A DNA stretch of 64,000 nucleotides from Bugula neritina (taxonomy: Eukaryota > Bryozoa > Gymnolaemata > Cheilostomatida > Bugulidae): contig OZ037767.1 in NCBI GenBank assembly GCA_964035545.1, forward strand, positions 17,547,781 through 17,611,780, written 5' to 3'. The position numbers were made by a program, and so were the translations under genes. Within the stretch, counting starts at the first letter, position 1, and each line of letters begins with the position of its first letter. Below the pieces are notes generated by a model that was given only the letters and a program-made list of their open reading frames with translations, was not told the origin of the DNA and did not search any database. This document shows positions 43,760-56,364 of this stretch, one piece after another.

Positions 43760-46656
43760 TCACTCCCTGGATAGAATCTTACAGTTGACTCCACTGATGG
43801 GAAAGAGAGTGGCTCGCTGTCCCAAGTGAAACGTTTCGGATGAGTCCAGTTGGAGAGTAAAATGTTGGAAGAACTTGGCAAGCATGACCTTCATCTCCAT
43901 CTACAAGTACAGAAGCGTGACGTACTGACGGCAGACAGTCACACGACGTCACGTCACAGTCTTAGACTCACCTGAGCAAACACCTGGCCAATGCAGTTCC
44001 TTAGTCCCAGCGAGAAGGAGAGAAATGAGTAAACGGAAATCCTGCAAACAGATAGAAGGTGAATCATTTGTAGCTCAGAACTTACTAAAAAGGCGGGGGA
44101 GGGGGAGAGGTAGAAAGGTATTGCATCCAATCAGAGCTCACAGCATGCAAGCTCTCAGTGTATGGGAGACGTCTGCAGGACCACGTATGACTCACCTCTT
44201 CGTCTGCTGAGGGTGGAACCTATCTGGGTCAAACTTATCTGGGTCATCAATGTATTTCCTGTCATTATTGGCTCCCATTATACTGAGCTGTAAGGAATAT
44301 ATACTACTAGTAGTATAGTGATAGTTACTATTATAGTAATATATAATATTATACTGATATATAATAATATACTGATATACACTATTGTACTGAAACTGAT
44401 ATAAATTTACCATCAGTGGAGTACCAGCTGGAAGCCGAATGCCATCTATAGTCGTTGCTTTACGCACGACTCGCATGACTGAAGGAGCTATGGCGTAGCG
44501 TCTCAGTGTCTCTTTGATCAGCATGGATGTGAAACTTAGTCTAGTTATGTCTTCATTAGATATGAAAGACTTCTGACCAACTACTTCGTCTACTTCTGTT
44601 ACTAACCTAGTCATATTATATTACTAACATACAGTCATATTATATTACTAACCTACAGTCATATTATATTACTAACCTACAGTCATATTATATTACTAAC
44701 CTACAGTCATATTATATTACTAACCTACAGTCATATTATATTACTAATTACTGATTACTATTACTGAATAATAGCATGCGATTTGAAAAAAATGCCAACC
44801 TTTGAAGAAGGTCAGGTCGTCGGCCGAGTTCCATGAAAATAAAAGCAAGAGTGTTTGAGGAGGTCTCCATGCCTGCCACAATCATTCCGACAAACTCATC
44901 AACTAACGTTTCAAAGTCGTATCCAGTGGAGGGATCCACTAAAGAATAATATTATAAAACCACAGATTCAACAAATGGAAGGGTTACTCAAGTAATACTC
45001 AAGCATTACTCAGGTAGTATTCAAGCAGTACTCAAGTAGTATTCAGGTAATAATCAAGTAATACTCAAGTAGTAGAAGAACCTACAATGTCCTTTTATTA
45101 TGGCAGTAAGAAGATCATCCGGCACAGCTTCTCCGCTGCATATGGCAGCTTTCCGTTCAGCAACTTTTTCAGCACCAATTTGACGAAAAGATTTCACAAG
45201 TTTACGAGTTGACTGTCTGTGAGAATACAATAGTGGGTTGACCTAAGAATAAACAACGAGACCAGTGAGTCACTCAACACATCTACTCTGAGTCACTCAA
45301 CACATCTACTCTGAGTCACTCAACACGCCTACTCTGAGTCACTCAACACGCCTACTCTGAGTCACTCAACACGTCTACTCTGAGTCACTCAACACATCTA
45401 CTCTGAGTCACTCAACACGTCTACTCTGAGTCACTCAATCCTTACCTGAGCAAGAGGCATGCCACTCATCTGCAGAGCCGCAAAACTTTCCTTTATAAAA
45501 TCGGCTGCCGATTGGTGAAAGTCTGCCCCAACGTCTGCAAGCTCAGCAGAAAACAGAGTCTGGAATGTAAATACAGTCAGGAGACAGTCTAGAACCTTCT
45601 AGAGCATTGGAAAGTAGAGTTAATGACAATGTATGTGTGTATGTATGTATAGAGCGCTTCACCTTCATAATAACATCGAGAGTAGATTTCTCAATGAAGT
45701 GAGAGAGTCCACACGAATCACCTGACTCAGCGTACATCTGCAACTCCTTCAGGAAGTTGTCACCTGCCGAGTTGAAAGTAGCGACTGCCGACTTCAGGTG
45801 GTTCCTGTGGAACATCGGGTCCATGACACGACGTCGCAGGTACCAGGCATCGTGGTCACATGCTGACACGAGTCCTTCACCTATAAACCTGTAGGAGTCT
45901 ACTTTGTTATCTCTGTGAACAGAGAGCTACATGCATATGCGGTACCGGTGATTGTTACCTTTGTAAACAAAGAGCTACATGCATACGCAGCAACCTGTGA
46001 TTATTACCTCTGCCCGTAAAGATGTTTCAGACTAAATTCTTCACCTTTAGGGAAATCCCGAGGGTCACCGTCAACAAGGACCCTCTTCAGTATATTGCGA
46101 TGTCTCGTAACCACAATAACTTTATGAAGCACATAGATTGTATACGTATCACCATAAACTTCAAACCTGTGAGACAATCAGAATGATTACCTACCAGCTA
46201 GAAAGACCACTTGATATATTGTTTATTATATTGGTAATGAAATATTGCTTATTCACTCATTCCCGTATCAGAAGCAAAACAAACCACTGGGTGAAGGCTT
46301 CATGAGCAATTGGTTTGATGTTTGTCAGATCTTCGGGAAGCTTTATACTATCCTCAGCAGACCTCAATGACTTGGTAAGATCTGCTGCATTCCCCAGAAA
46401 GAAGCTATAACACCAACCATTGAGCTATAGCAGCAATGTTCTATTGAATCTAATGCTCAGCATGAACTAGTAGCAGTAGCATTACAGAATGTAACCAAAC
46501 TAGTTCACGTGTCACTCACCTGCTTCTCTTAGGTCCAGGTAGATGGTCATACTTAGCATGAACTAGTAGCAGTAGAATTACAAAGTAGCCAAATGTGACA
46601 GCTAGTAGAGTGACCAACAGAGCACCAGCGAGTGATACAGCTGTCACCAAATCCAT
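43760..46656 (-). CDS. Cytochrome P450, CYP46-like, copy 3 (one-base deletion in exon 3)
   Basis: Third paralogue with the same eleven exons: 46520-46656, 46285-46404, 46009-46166, 45663-45888, 45446-45559, 45086-45242, 44800-44938, 44411-44606, 44196-44287, 43972-44041, 43760-43900. Visible: membrane anchor, HLPGPKR, DHDAWYLRRRVMDPMFHRNH, AGMETS, ETLR, haem loop FSLGLRNCIG and end MEMKVMLAKFFQH. Each exon has exactly the length seen in the paralogues except exon 3: 158 instead of 159 bases, with CATCTTACGGGC where a Leu-Tyr-Gly coding sequence is expected. Read literally this shifts the frame. Use of an AG eight bases into exon 4 (TTTATAG|GTGAAGG) would restore the frame with three residues lost. 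All other exons are intact, so it is a very young pseudogene, a gene rescued by alternative splicing, or a sequence error. Confidence 0.88.
44607..44755. repeat. 24-bp minisatellite, P450-3 intron 7
   Basis: About six copies of the same 24-base unit as in P450-2 intron 7, on the opposite genomic strand, again including acceptor TAG and the exon start GTTAGTAA. Confidence 0.9.
45250..45440. repeat. 23-bp minisatellite, P450-3 intron 5
   Basis: About eight copies of TGAGTCACTCAACACATCTA plus three bases. Each has TGAGTCA. Not at the exact splice site, though it lies next to the donor. Confidence 0.88.
46457..46500 (-). pseudogene. Relic copy of P450 exon 1 inside P450-3 intron 1
   Basis: CAGCATGAACTAGTAGCAGT and the following roughly 20 bases match the 3' half of exon 1 (membrane-anchor region; plus-strand AGCATGAACTAGTAGCAGTA) with a few changes. 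It lies about 20 bases downstream of the true donor in transcript order, so exon 1 was partly duplicated in tandem. Confidence 0.75.
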
Positions 46657-48353
46657 CTTCACTTATGCTATTTCACCAAAATCAATATTAATATATAATT
46701 TAGTTTCATTCTCACCATGACCATTATTTTCTCAGGTAGCATTTATATGATTGAAATTTTGGAATAAAATAGCCGTTAACACTTTATTATCATTATGATT
46801 ATGATAGTAAAAAATGAAAACTTGATATATACATTTTTGTCATTCCTCACGATGCGACTCTGTTATTCAAAAAATAAGTTAGTTGTTGAATATCAGAGCT
46901 TTTCATTATAAATTAACATTAATTTGATAGGGAGCATTTTGCACTTTCCATCAAACGTAAAACAGACTAAAATTCAATCGACAGCTGATTTAAAAGTAAA
47001 AGTAAATAAAACTCGACTGAACTTACGGTTTTGGGATAGGCGTTTAACTTTATAGTGCTGTTAACCGACTTCCATCGAACTAGTTTCACCTTGCACGCAA
47101 TGCAAGATATTTGTGTGCGCTGTTTACGTTTCAGATTAAATATTTTCACTTTGCAGTTAATCCCAGCGTTGTCGTAACTACGTAAATCCCTTTGTGATAA
47201 CAGATTGTAGGGGAATTTGTAGCCCTTTATAATTATTTGATGAATTAAAACCGTAAAACAACAGTAAAAATTCACAAGAACTCATAATTACAATGAAAAA
47301 TCTCCAGGTTGCAGCTTGTTACGTATACAGTATGTTATAACAGAATTTTAACTTGGTTATCATTGTCTTCTCTTACTTTTACATGTATAGAGAGAGCACA
47401 ACTCTATTTAATACACCTAACTGCATCAATAGTGTAGGTGCGGCCTGTAGGAATGCATGCAATCAGTACAAGAGATTATGTGTGCGAGATAAGAAGAATA
47501 TGGAATAGTGAGAGAAGGAGAACAGAGACAAATAAAGTGAATTTCTGAGTATATTACATAACTTGTGTGTATAAGAATAGAGAAAGAAATAGAACGTGTT
47601 AGTGTGAGTGCTAGCCCAGGATCATAGACTGCAAAGCACCACCAGCCGAAGACCCTAACCCGGAGTCCTAACTCCCCCCCACAAATTGACAGGAGTAGCT
47701 GGAGTTAGCTGGCAACTAAATCAAGTAACTTATATCACCCACAACCCCTCAGCTTTTACTTGAAGGCTACTACATAATATTATTCAGTGAGCTCACACAT
47801 AACTCTAAAACAGCAGATTCTGATCAAGCTATTTTTAAGCTGTTCTACAATCATTATACTTGGCTATTTGATACAATCAATCATTAAGCAACTGATGTAT
47901 TCCTAAAAACTACAGCTGAATTAACCGTGTATATTAACAGAACTCTAAAAACAATCTACATACTGTATATCAACTCTTTAGCACATCTTGCCTAATCAAT
48001 AACCAAAATTGAAACAAAGCTGCATCTTTCTAATCGCAAGCTTTTAGTTTAGTTTAATAGCCACAAACTGCAACTGGGTGACTGACACAGCTATGAATAG
48101 ATAATTTGCCAGGTGACTAAATTCTTACTTAGTTGATACAAGATCTGACAACTCCTCTGTGTAGAGTCAGCTGTTTCCAGTTTGATAGAGCAGATGTGGA
48201 GTGAACAGACAATACCAATGTTACAAATATATATTCTGTTGTATTTTATACACAATAGACTATTCAGATTATATAATCTCTCAAATTAGGAGTTATTCTC
48301 TCCTTGCAGAAGAATATACAGAAATTAATAAATTAGTATTTGATGAGTTGAAG
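46657..48353. other. Intergenic, P450-3 upstream / BTBD9 downstream
   Basis: Unique AT-rich sequence. A 102-codon frame (46967-47275, minus) is not supported by any motif. A short C run lies near 47670. The BTBD9 3' UTR and P450-3 promoter should be here; no clear core signals were assigned. Confidence 0.45.
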
Positions 48354-51300
48354 TCAGTCTTCAGCCAAGTCTGCCCACACTTCGCTATCTCTGGAGACAG
48401 AGAGCTCCACCAGAGGTTCAGATCTAGACGTCTGTGACTGGAGACGGGAGAGGGTAGAGCGCCGGCTCAGACGGAACACCCGGTGTTCAGATATAGCAGA
48501 TCCAGCAAACTGAGATGATGGAGAGGTGGGCGGAGCTAAATCCACGAGAGGTGTGCTTGTATGAGACCCTGTATATCGTGATATATCGTGATATTATGAT
48601 ATATCAGTATACATATTATATATAGTATGTATCGTGATATATCAGTATATTATATATAGTATGTATCGTGATATATCAGTATAATATATATAGTATGTAT
48701 CAAGATATATCAGTATATTATATATAGTATGTATCGTGATATATCAGTATATTATATATAGTATGTATCGTGATATATCAGTATATTATATATAGTGTGT
48801 ATCGTGATATATCAGTATATTATATGTAGAATATAGCCTAAGTACCTGAGGGAGAGGCATGCTCAGAGGTGGGGGAGGTGCCAGCAGCCCCCGAAGGATC
48901 AGACGGAGAATTAACGGAACTTCTGGTTACTCTTTGTTCATCTCTTTGACGTTCACTCGGACATTCAAAGTGAACCAAATGGAACACCTGAATATACAGA
49001 CAGAGTAATAGATTGAGTACCATAAAGAGTAATAGACTGAGTACCATAGAGAGTAATAGACTCAGTACCACGCAGAGTAATAGACTCAGTACCACACAGA
49101 GTAATAGACTGAGTACCATACAGAGTAATAGACTAAGTACCATACAGAGTAATAGACTGAGTACCTCGTTAGCAGAGTTGTTTGTGCCGACAATCTTGAT
49201 GAAGGTCACTGGTCTGGGAGGGAAGCGGATGTTCTGCCAGCTCCTGGAGAGAGAAACAGCATAAAATGTGTCAGAGAGAGGTGTCAGCAGAGAGAGAGGT
49301 GTCAGCAGAGAGAGAGAGAGAGGTGTCAGCAGAGAGAGAGGTGTCAACAGAGAGAGAGGTGTCAGCAGAGAGAGAGGTGTCAGCAGAGAGAGGTGTCACC
49401 AGAGAGAGAGGTGTCAGCAGAGGGAGAGGTGTCAGCAGAGAGAGAGGTGTCAGCAGAGAGAGAGGTGTCAGCAGAGAGAGAGGTGTCAGCAGAGAGAGAG
49501 AGGTGTCAGCAGAGAGAGAAGTGTCAGCAGAGAGAGAGAGGTGTCAGCAGAGAGAGAGGTGTCAGCAGAGAGAGAGAGGTGTCAGCAGAGAGAGAGAGGT
49601 GTCAGCAGAGAGAGAGAGGTGTCAGCAGAGAGAGAGGTGTCAGCAGAGAGAGAGAGAGGTGTCAGCAGAGAGAGAGGTGTCAGCAGAGAGAGAGAGAGGT
49701 GTCAGCAGAGAGAGAGAGAGGTGTCAGCAGAGAGAGGAAGTTACCTGCACGCCTTCTTCCTGTTGTCTTGGACCATAACCCAGTTGGTGTTGTCCACAGA
49801 GACCTCTACGCTGTAACTGTAGGTTCTGTCGTCACAGTCCCATAGCAACAGAGTCATACAGTCTAGCATGTACGGCTGTCCTAGCTGCACTATTATAGCA
49901 CCACTTCCTGTAGGACATACCATGACACAGTAGAGTTGGTACTACCACAGTACACTAGTACTAAGATATAGTAGAGTTGGTATTACCACAGTACATACCC
50001 AACTGGTGACACGTATATCCACTATCCCAGTCATAGTTTTTCAGATCTCCATTAATCAGAGAGTTTCTCGTGCGCGCCACGCCCTCCACCACCACAGCAG
50101 AATGGTCTACAGTCGCCACATTCTCAGTCGGAGCTAAAACAGAGCTCTGAGTTAGCAGAGTGAGTTTTAGATGTGTATGACTCACCTATGAAACCACCTT
50201 ACAGTGTATGACTCATCTATGAGATCACCTTGCAGTATATGACTCACCTATGAGACCACCTTACAGTGTATGACTCATCTATGAGACCACCTTACAGTGT
50301 ATGACTCACCTATGAGACCACCTTACAGTGTATGACTCACCTATGAGACCACCTTACAGTGTATGACTCATCTATGAGACCACCTTACAGTATATGACTC
50401 ACCTATGAGACCACCTTACAGTGTATGACTCACCTATGAGACCACCTTACAGTGTATGACTCACCTATGAGACCACCTTACAGTATATGACTCACCTATG
50501 AGACCACCTTGCAGTGTATGACTCACCTATGAGACCACCTTACAGTGTATGACTCACCTATGAGACCATCTTGCAGTATATGACTCACCTATGAGACCAC
50601 CTTGCAGTATATGACTCACCTATGAGACCACCTTGCAGTTTGAACGTAGAGAGGGTGTAAAGTGCCTCCAGTGCCACCAGATGAAACACTCTGTTGACAG
50701 TGTTGTGAGTTCCTACGATCTTTATGAACCTGCAAGAGACGTGCATTGATAATACAAGTAAGTTCATATTGAAGTGTACGTGTAGTGTATATATACTTAC
50801 TATGTACGTGTAGTGTAGATATACTTACTATGTACGTGTAGTGTATATACTTACTATGTACATGTAGTGTATATACTTACTATGTACATGTAGTGTAGAT
50901 ATACTTACTATGTACGTGTAGTGTATATACTTACTATGTACGTGTAGTGTAGATATACTCACTTGACAACCCTCTGGTCGAAGTGAAGCACCTGCCAGGA
51001 CCGACACAGATACTTGCTGTGGTCCACCACCCTCACCCAGTCCTTGCCGTTCATAGACACCTCCACATAGTAGGCGTACGACCGCGCGTCTTTATCCCAC
51101 AGGAGCAGCTTTATCGTGTTGAGAATAGCCGGCTGACCCAGTCGCACCACGATGCCTTCCGAGTCCTCGTCGTCGATGCCGTGTCTGGTGAACCCTCTGT
51201 CAAGGTCATAGTTCGCGACATCGCCATCTAGCAGCGTAGCCTTCATTTCTCCCTTTATCACAGCGGCATCATGTCTTAGACTGGCCACGTTCTCTTCCGG

Positions 51301-54147
51301 TAACATAACTCCTACATACAGTATATTACTAGTTACATCAAAGGTAACATAACTCTGATATACAGTATATTACTAGTTATATCAAAGGTAACATAACTCA
51401 TATACAGTATATTACTAGTTATAGTATAAGCCACTGACCTCTATAATTAAGATCTGTATCCTTGCTGTGTATTTGCTGATCGATTGCATTGAGCAGGTCA
51501 TTGGGATTCACCAACTCAGACGGTCGAACTTTGCTCAGCAGTTCATTCAAACTCATCTAATAATAGATAATACAATTAGAGGTAGATTGTTCTAATAATA
51601 GATTATAGAATAGATTTAGATTGTTCTACAGTTACAATAGAATATAGAATAGATGTAGACCACACAAAGCGGCCATGTTGGATTGACTGACCAGAGGAAA
51701 TCTGATTTGCTGAATGATTTCCGAGATATTCTCGGCGGAGTTTCGTGACGACCACTTCACAGCCGCCTCAAAGATCTCTATCTCATTGGCGCAGAAGGAG
51801 CTTCTCTGGATGACTTCAACCAGGGAGTTCTGAAACATGACGTAGAGCTCATAGTACTAGCTATGACATATTATATAGAGCTCATAGTAATTATGATATA
51901 TTATATAGAGCTCATAGTAGTTATGACATATTATATAGAGCTCATAGTAGCTATGACATATTATATAGAGCTCATAGTAGCTATATTATATAGAGCTCAT
52001 AGTAGCTATGACATGTTATATAGAGCTCATAGTAATTATGACATATTATATAGAGCTCATAGTAGCTATGACATATTATATAGAGCTCATAGTAGCTATG
52101 ACATATTATATAGAGCTCATAGTAGCTATATTATATAGAGCTCATAGTAGCTATGACATGTTATATAGAGCTCATAGTAGACATATTATATAGAGCTCAT
52201 AGTAGCTATGACATATTATATAGAGCTCATAGTAGCTATGACATGTTATATAGAGCTCATAGTAGCTATGACATATTATATAGAGCTCATAGTAGACATA
52301 TTATATAGAGCTCATAGTAGCTATGACATATTATATAGAGCTCATAGTAGCTATGACATATTATATAGAGCTCATAGTAGCTATGACATATTATATAGAG
52401 CTCATAGTAGTTATGACATATTATATAGAGCTCATAGTAGCTATGACATGTTATATAGAGCTCATAGTAGCTATGACATATTATATAGAGCTCATAGTAG
52501 CTATGACATATTATATAGAGCTCATAGTAGACATATTATATAGAGCTCATAGTAGTTATGACATATTATATAGAGCTCATAGTAGTTATATTATATAGAG
52601 CTCATAGTAGCTATGACATATTATATAGAGCTCATAGTAGTTATATTATATAGAGCTCATAGTAGCTATGACATATTATATAGAGCTCATAGTAGCTATG
52701 ACATATTATATAGAGATCATAGTAGCTATGACATGTTATATAGAACTGATTGCCTGTATGCTCAGAGCTCATTGTACCGACACACTCACCTGTCTATCTA
52801 GAATAGCCGCTAACACAAACCCAACCAGTAATAACTTTACAGAATAACAACAACATGTATAGCGTGGAATTCAAGATCGACCAATAACAAGGCAGGTACC
52901 TTGGACATGCTGAGGAAGCCATCTGATTGGAGGACTTGACTGGCGTGTCTGTCCATGTAGTTGAGACAGTGCTGAGAGAGTTTCTCCAGGATGTAAATAC
53001 TCGCCATGTCGTATATTACGCAGACATTCTTCAGAGACAGCGAGACTTTGAGGTACTCTGAGATGGCCGACTCTAACAGCTGGAAGCCATATTTGTTGGA
53101 CATGCCCAGCAGGTCGAGCATTAGTTCCTCCTGTAACAGAGAGTAAAGGTGGTACACAGTGTAGAGGTGGTACACAGGTGGTACACAGGTGGTACACAGG
53201 CGGTACACAGGTGATACACAGGTGGTACACAGGTGATACACAGGTGATACACAGGCGGTACACAGGTGGTACACAGGTGGTACACAGGTGGTACACAGGT
53301 GGTACACAGGCAGTACAAGTTTACCTTCAACTGAGAGAGTCTCACTTTCCCCGTGTAGATATAAGAGAGGAGGACGGAGAAAGCCTGAGGTCTTTCATCT
53401 TGTAACTCAATGGTGTTCACTCCGGGCTGGCTCTCACTCATCCCCCCAAACAGAAGCGCTCTACAGTAGATAAAGGGCTATTGTTAACCTTAACTAGTTG
53501 CAGCACAAAGAGTCGTTTCCATGGAGACAGACTCAACTGTTAGAGAGACAGCAACTCCAACTCTTTGGTCTCAGAGGGAGAAGTTTCTCACCTGAAGTAG
53601 TCACATCGGGAGGCCAATATGACTTTATGTGCCGGAAACTTCTGTCCTCCAACCACCAAGACTATGTCTGAGCAATCCTCGTTGAGGAAAAGGTTTCCTG
53701 CATAATATAATATATGATATAATATAATATATTATATGATATAATATAATATATGATATAATATATAATAATATAGTATATAATATAATATATAATATAA
53801 TATATAATAATATAATATATAGTACATATTAGAATACAATACAACATAATATAATATATGATATAATATAATATATGATATAATATATAATAATATATTA
53901 TATATTATAATATATAATATAATATATAATAATATAATATATGATATAATATATGGGATAATCTAATATAATACAATATGATATAATACAATATAACATA
54001 ATACAATATAACATAATACGTCATATAATACATAACAATTACAGTAGAACACCAAATGCAAGCCCTACCGATATCTTCAGACAGGAAGTTGACATGCTCG
54101 ATCTCTCCGGGTGAGTAAGATGAAGAGAGATGTCTGTGGTCGCACAT
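48354..54147 (-). CDS. BTBD9: BTBD9, BTB/BACK/discoidin-like adaptor
   Basis: BTB-domain adaptor, thought to act with cullin-3; linked to neuronal and iron phenotypes in other animals. Thirteen exons in transcript order: 54069-54147, 53592-53697, 53325-53460, 52900-53130, 51692-51829, 51439-51556, 50963-51311, 50620-50729, 49999-50133, 49745-49907, 49165-49243, 48846-48987, 48354-48568. They join in frame to 666 residues (human 612). Domains: BTB (about 20-130; DCSDIVLVVGGQKFPAHKVI, YIYTGKVRL), BACK (about 130-235), then two F5/8C-like domains (about 270-400 and 420-570) with the paired motifs LLDGDVANYDLDRGF and LINGDLKNYDWDSGY, and WDKDARSYAYYVEVS and WDCDDRTYSYSVEVS. The Ser/Pro-rich tail is poorly conserved. 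Start at MCDHRH; a four-codon upstream ORF (54152-54166) ends five bases before it. Confidence 0.95.
48585..48840. repeat. TATA-rich minisatellite, BTBD9 intron 12
   Basis: About seven copies of a 35-40 base unit with GTATCGTGATATATCAGTAT. Confidence 0.88.
49010..49164. repeat. 24-bp array repeating the donor of BTBD9 exon 11
   Basis: Six copies. On the coding strand each reads GGTACTCAGTCTATTACT; the true junction is CGAG|GTACTCAGTCTATTACT. The donor and following intron bases are repeated, with only one exon base (G). Confidence 0.9.
49266..49740. repeat. GAGAGAGGTGTCAGCA array, BTBD9 intron 10
   Basis: About 27 copies of a 16-20 base unit. It is pyrimidine-rich on the coding strand, spanning from just after the donor to the polypyrimidine tract of exon 11. 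The 150-180 residue frames over it are artefacts. Confidence 0.93.
50170..50645. repeat. 31-bp array repeating the donor of BTBD9 exon 8
   Basis: About 15 copies. On the coding strand each reads CTGTAAGGTGGTCTCATAG then GTGAGTCATA. The true exon ends CTGCAAGGTGGTCTCATAG with donor GTGAGT. Nineteen exon bases are repeated with every donor. Confidence 0.95.
50770..50962. repeat. Array near the donor of BTBD9 exon 7
   Basis: About eight copies. On the coding strand each reads AGTAAGTATATCTACAC or a shorter form; the true junction is GTCAA|GTGAGTATATCTACAC. One base separates the decoys from the real donor. Confidence 0.85.
51299..51438. repeat. Array repeating the start of BTBD9 exon 7
   Basis: About three copies. 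On the coding strand each has GAGTTATGTTACC, the first 13 bases of exon 7, following a region like the acceptor (TACTGTATGTAG|GAGTTATG). In the copies the AG is replaced by AT or CAGA. Confidence 0.82.
51840..52750. repeat. 30-bp minisatellite, BTBD9 intron 4
   Basis: About 30 copies with core TTATATAGAGCTCATAGTAG. The sequence before the exon 5 acceptor (TGAGCTCTACGTCATG) is related to the unit, but AG is not copied. Confidence 0.93.
53140..53318. repeat. 12-bp minisatellite, BTBD9 intron 3
   Basis: About 14 copies of GGTGGTACACAG and variants. Confidence 0.9.
53698..54030. repeat. ATATAATAT low-complexity, BTBD9 intron 1
   Basis: Nearly pure AT sequence made of ATATAATATATGATATA-like units. 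Confidence 0.9.
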
Positions 54148-54166
54148 GTTGTTATAGAGTAACCAT

Positions 54167-54922
54167 AGCAACCACAGCAACAGAATTTTCACTTATCACT
54201 AAACTAAAATAGCAGAAGATATAATAAGCTAACAAACTCAAACCTTACAAGTAAATAGAAGGGATGTATAAAAACAGAAGATGCAAAGAAAATTATTAAA
54301 ATTCACTTTCAACAACTTATTCGCTAAACCTAGCTGTAGAACAAGGTTTTCCTTTCCATTTGCATTGGTTTATACTTTTAGTTTGATTCTAAGAAGATCT
54401 TTTATAAGTAAGTCTAGCCTCATCAATTTCAAAGTCAGCTCATCGGCAATGGCTGAGTGTCAGAATGAAATTAGCTGACTGTGAACAACCACACAGCCAA
54501 TTTACAAACGCAAAGCAAAACAACAACTACACTACTACTAGTACTACTACTAGACCTACTCCTAGTAGCAGCAGACGTAGTCATCACTCATCACTTATCA
54601 GTCAAACTCAATCACAATGTCATACTCATAGTAAAACTCAATGCCATAGTGATAGTCTAATAGCGATAGTATTAGTCACTTATTTAGCCATAGTTATAGT
54701 GGTAAACTGAAACTTAAAGCAGCACTAGTAATAGTAATAGTAATACTCATGAGTCATTACTAATACTAAGAGTAAAACTAAAAGTTATAGTAATAGTGCT
54801 AGTAATAGTACAGTAGTAGTACAAGTTGTAGTTTACAAGTACAACTAGTACTACAACGTACAAGTAACTACTAGTACTACTACTACTAGTACTAGTACTA
54901 CTATTAGTAGTAGTACTACTAG

Positions 54923-55000
<78 letters not shown>

Positions 55001-56364
55001 GTCTACGACTACTGTACTACTACTAGTACTAGACACTAGTACAACTACTAGTCGCAGTAACAGTGACTATCACTATCAGTATCACTATGTCTATGTTATT
55101 AGGATGTGGCAATATTTTCTCTAAGTTTAATTATTATAATAATTACTAGCAGAGCCGCTGTAAGGTGGTTACTATAAAGTGGTTCTTACAATTCGAATTT
55201 ACTGAATATTGCCTTTGGTGATGGTAATACTATTTGTGACAATTTATAAAGCATAAAAGCTGGCTCACTAAACCTAGTTCACACTGATACCTCCACAAAC
55301 GATATTTTTAGTTAATTTATTTACTCTGGTACGAAGGCTAAATGTTTGTTGAATATAACCGCACAGCTGCTAAAAGATAATAAACCACTACAGTAACACC
55401 AACTACTAATGATGGTAAAATAAGTATTGAAACTATTATACAAAAGCCTCCTACTCCATAGTGACATAAGATACTAATATTATGTTTGCTTCTTTCACCC
55501 TCCATTGCGGTCGCGTCGAAGTTATAACTGGGGACACAACTCTTGTAAAGTGCACTTATTAGCTGCCCTCTATGCTGTTAATGTGATATATTATTTCTAA
55601 TTATTGATTATAGCTCACAGTCTATTATCTAACAAATATATTTTCTAAACAAAACTTTGAATATTATATGCTTCTAACTGATTCAGTCAGCCATAGACAT
55701 ATAAGGTTATTCACCCTCCTTTATATAACACATACTCTTTTGCAATATTATTATATATCTAATATTCTTTATTTCCACTGCTGTTGTTGTAGCAGTCTGC
55801 ATACCAAAGCACTACTGTATAGCTTTTTTATAGAAATAAATTGGTGTTTGAGATTGAGTTAGCTGAAGCTTCTCGTGAGAGTTATAAAGTCTGTATTTAT
55901 CCTCAGCACATAAAAACAATTCATATTATAACTAGCAAAAAGAATAATTAAAAAACTAAAATGACAAATAGAATTGATCATGCAATGCATGAGACTTGAG
56001 CAAATAAATATGGCACGGAACTTGGGCTATATTTCACAAGAACTGCTGCTACATGAAAATACTGTTGATTCCAGTTGATTTGGAAAATAGACAACGAGAA
56101 GAGTGAGTCACGGATATTCAAAGTGAAATGAGGGATCAGCAGGGGTCAGTCAGCAGTTCAAAAGTGGATAAGAGATTAGACATGTTACTGCGTGGGCGGC
56201 TGTCACATAATTTCAGTAGACTGTGTAATATTTGCCAGCTAATAAATAAATACAAAGTCATGCAAATAGTTCTCTCAATAAACTATTACTGGTACTACAG
56301 TCTCCCAGCCCGTCTCTAGTCCAGACTGAAGCAGGAACTGTGACTATCTAGAAGCAAGTGGGGA
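54167..56364. other. Intergenic, BTBD9 upstream / STPG4 downstream
   Basis: Contains TAGTAATAG and ACTAGTACTACT runs, with a nearly pure (ACT)n tract at 54920-55000. The rest is unique AT-rich DNA. No convincing exon was found. Confidence 0.5.

Noticed and set aside
46967-47275. 102-residue minus-strand frame
   Set aside because: No family resemblance, lies in P450-3 upstream sequence; not supported.
49266-49845. Arg/Glu-rich frames of 150-182 residues (RERGVS)
   Set aside because: Repeat in BTBD9 intron 10 read on the wrong strand.
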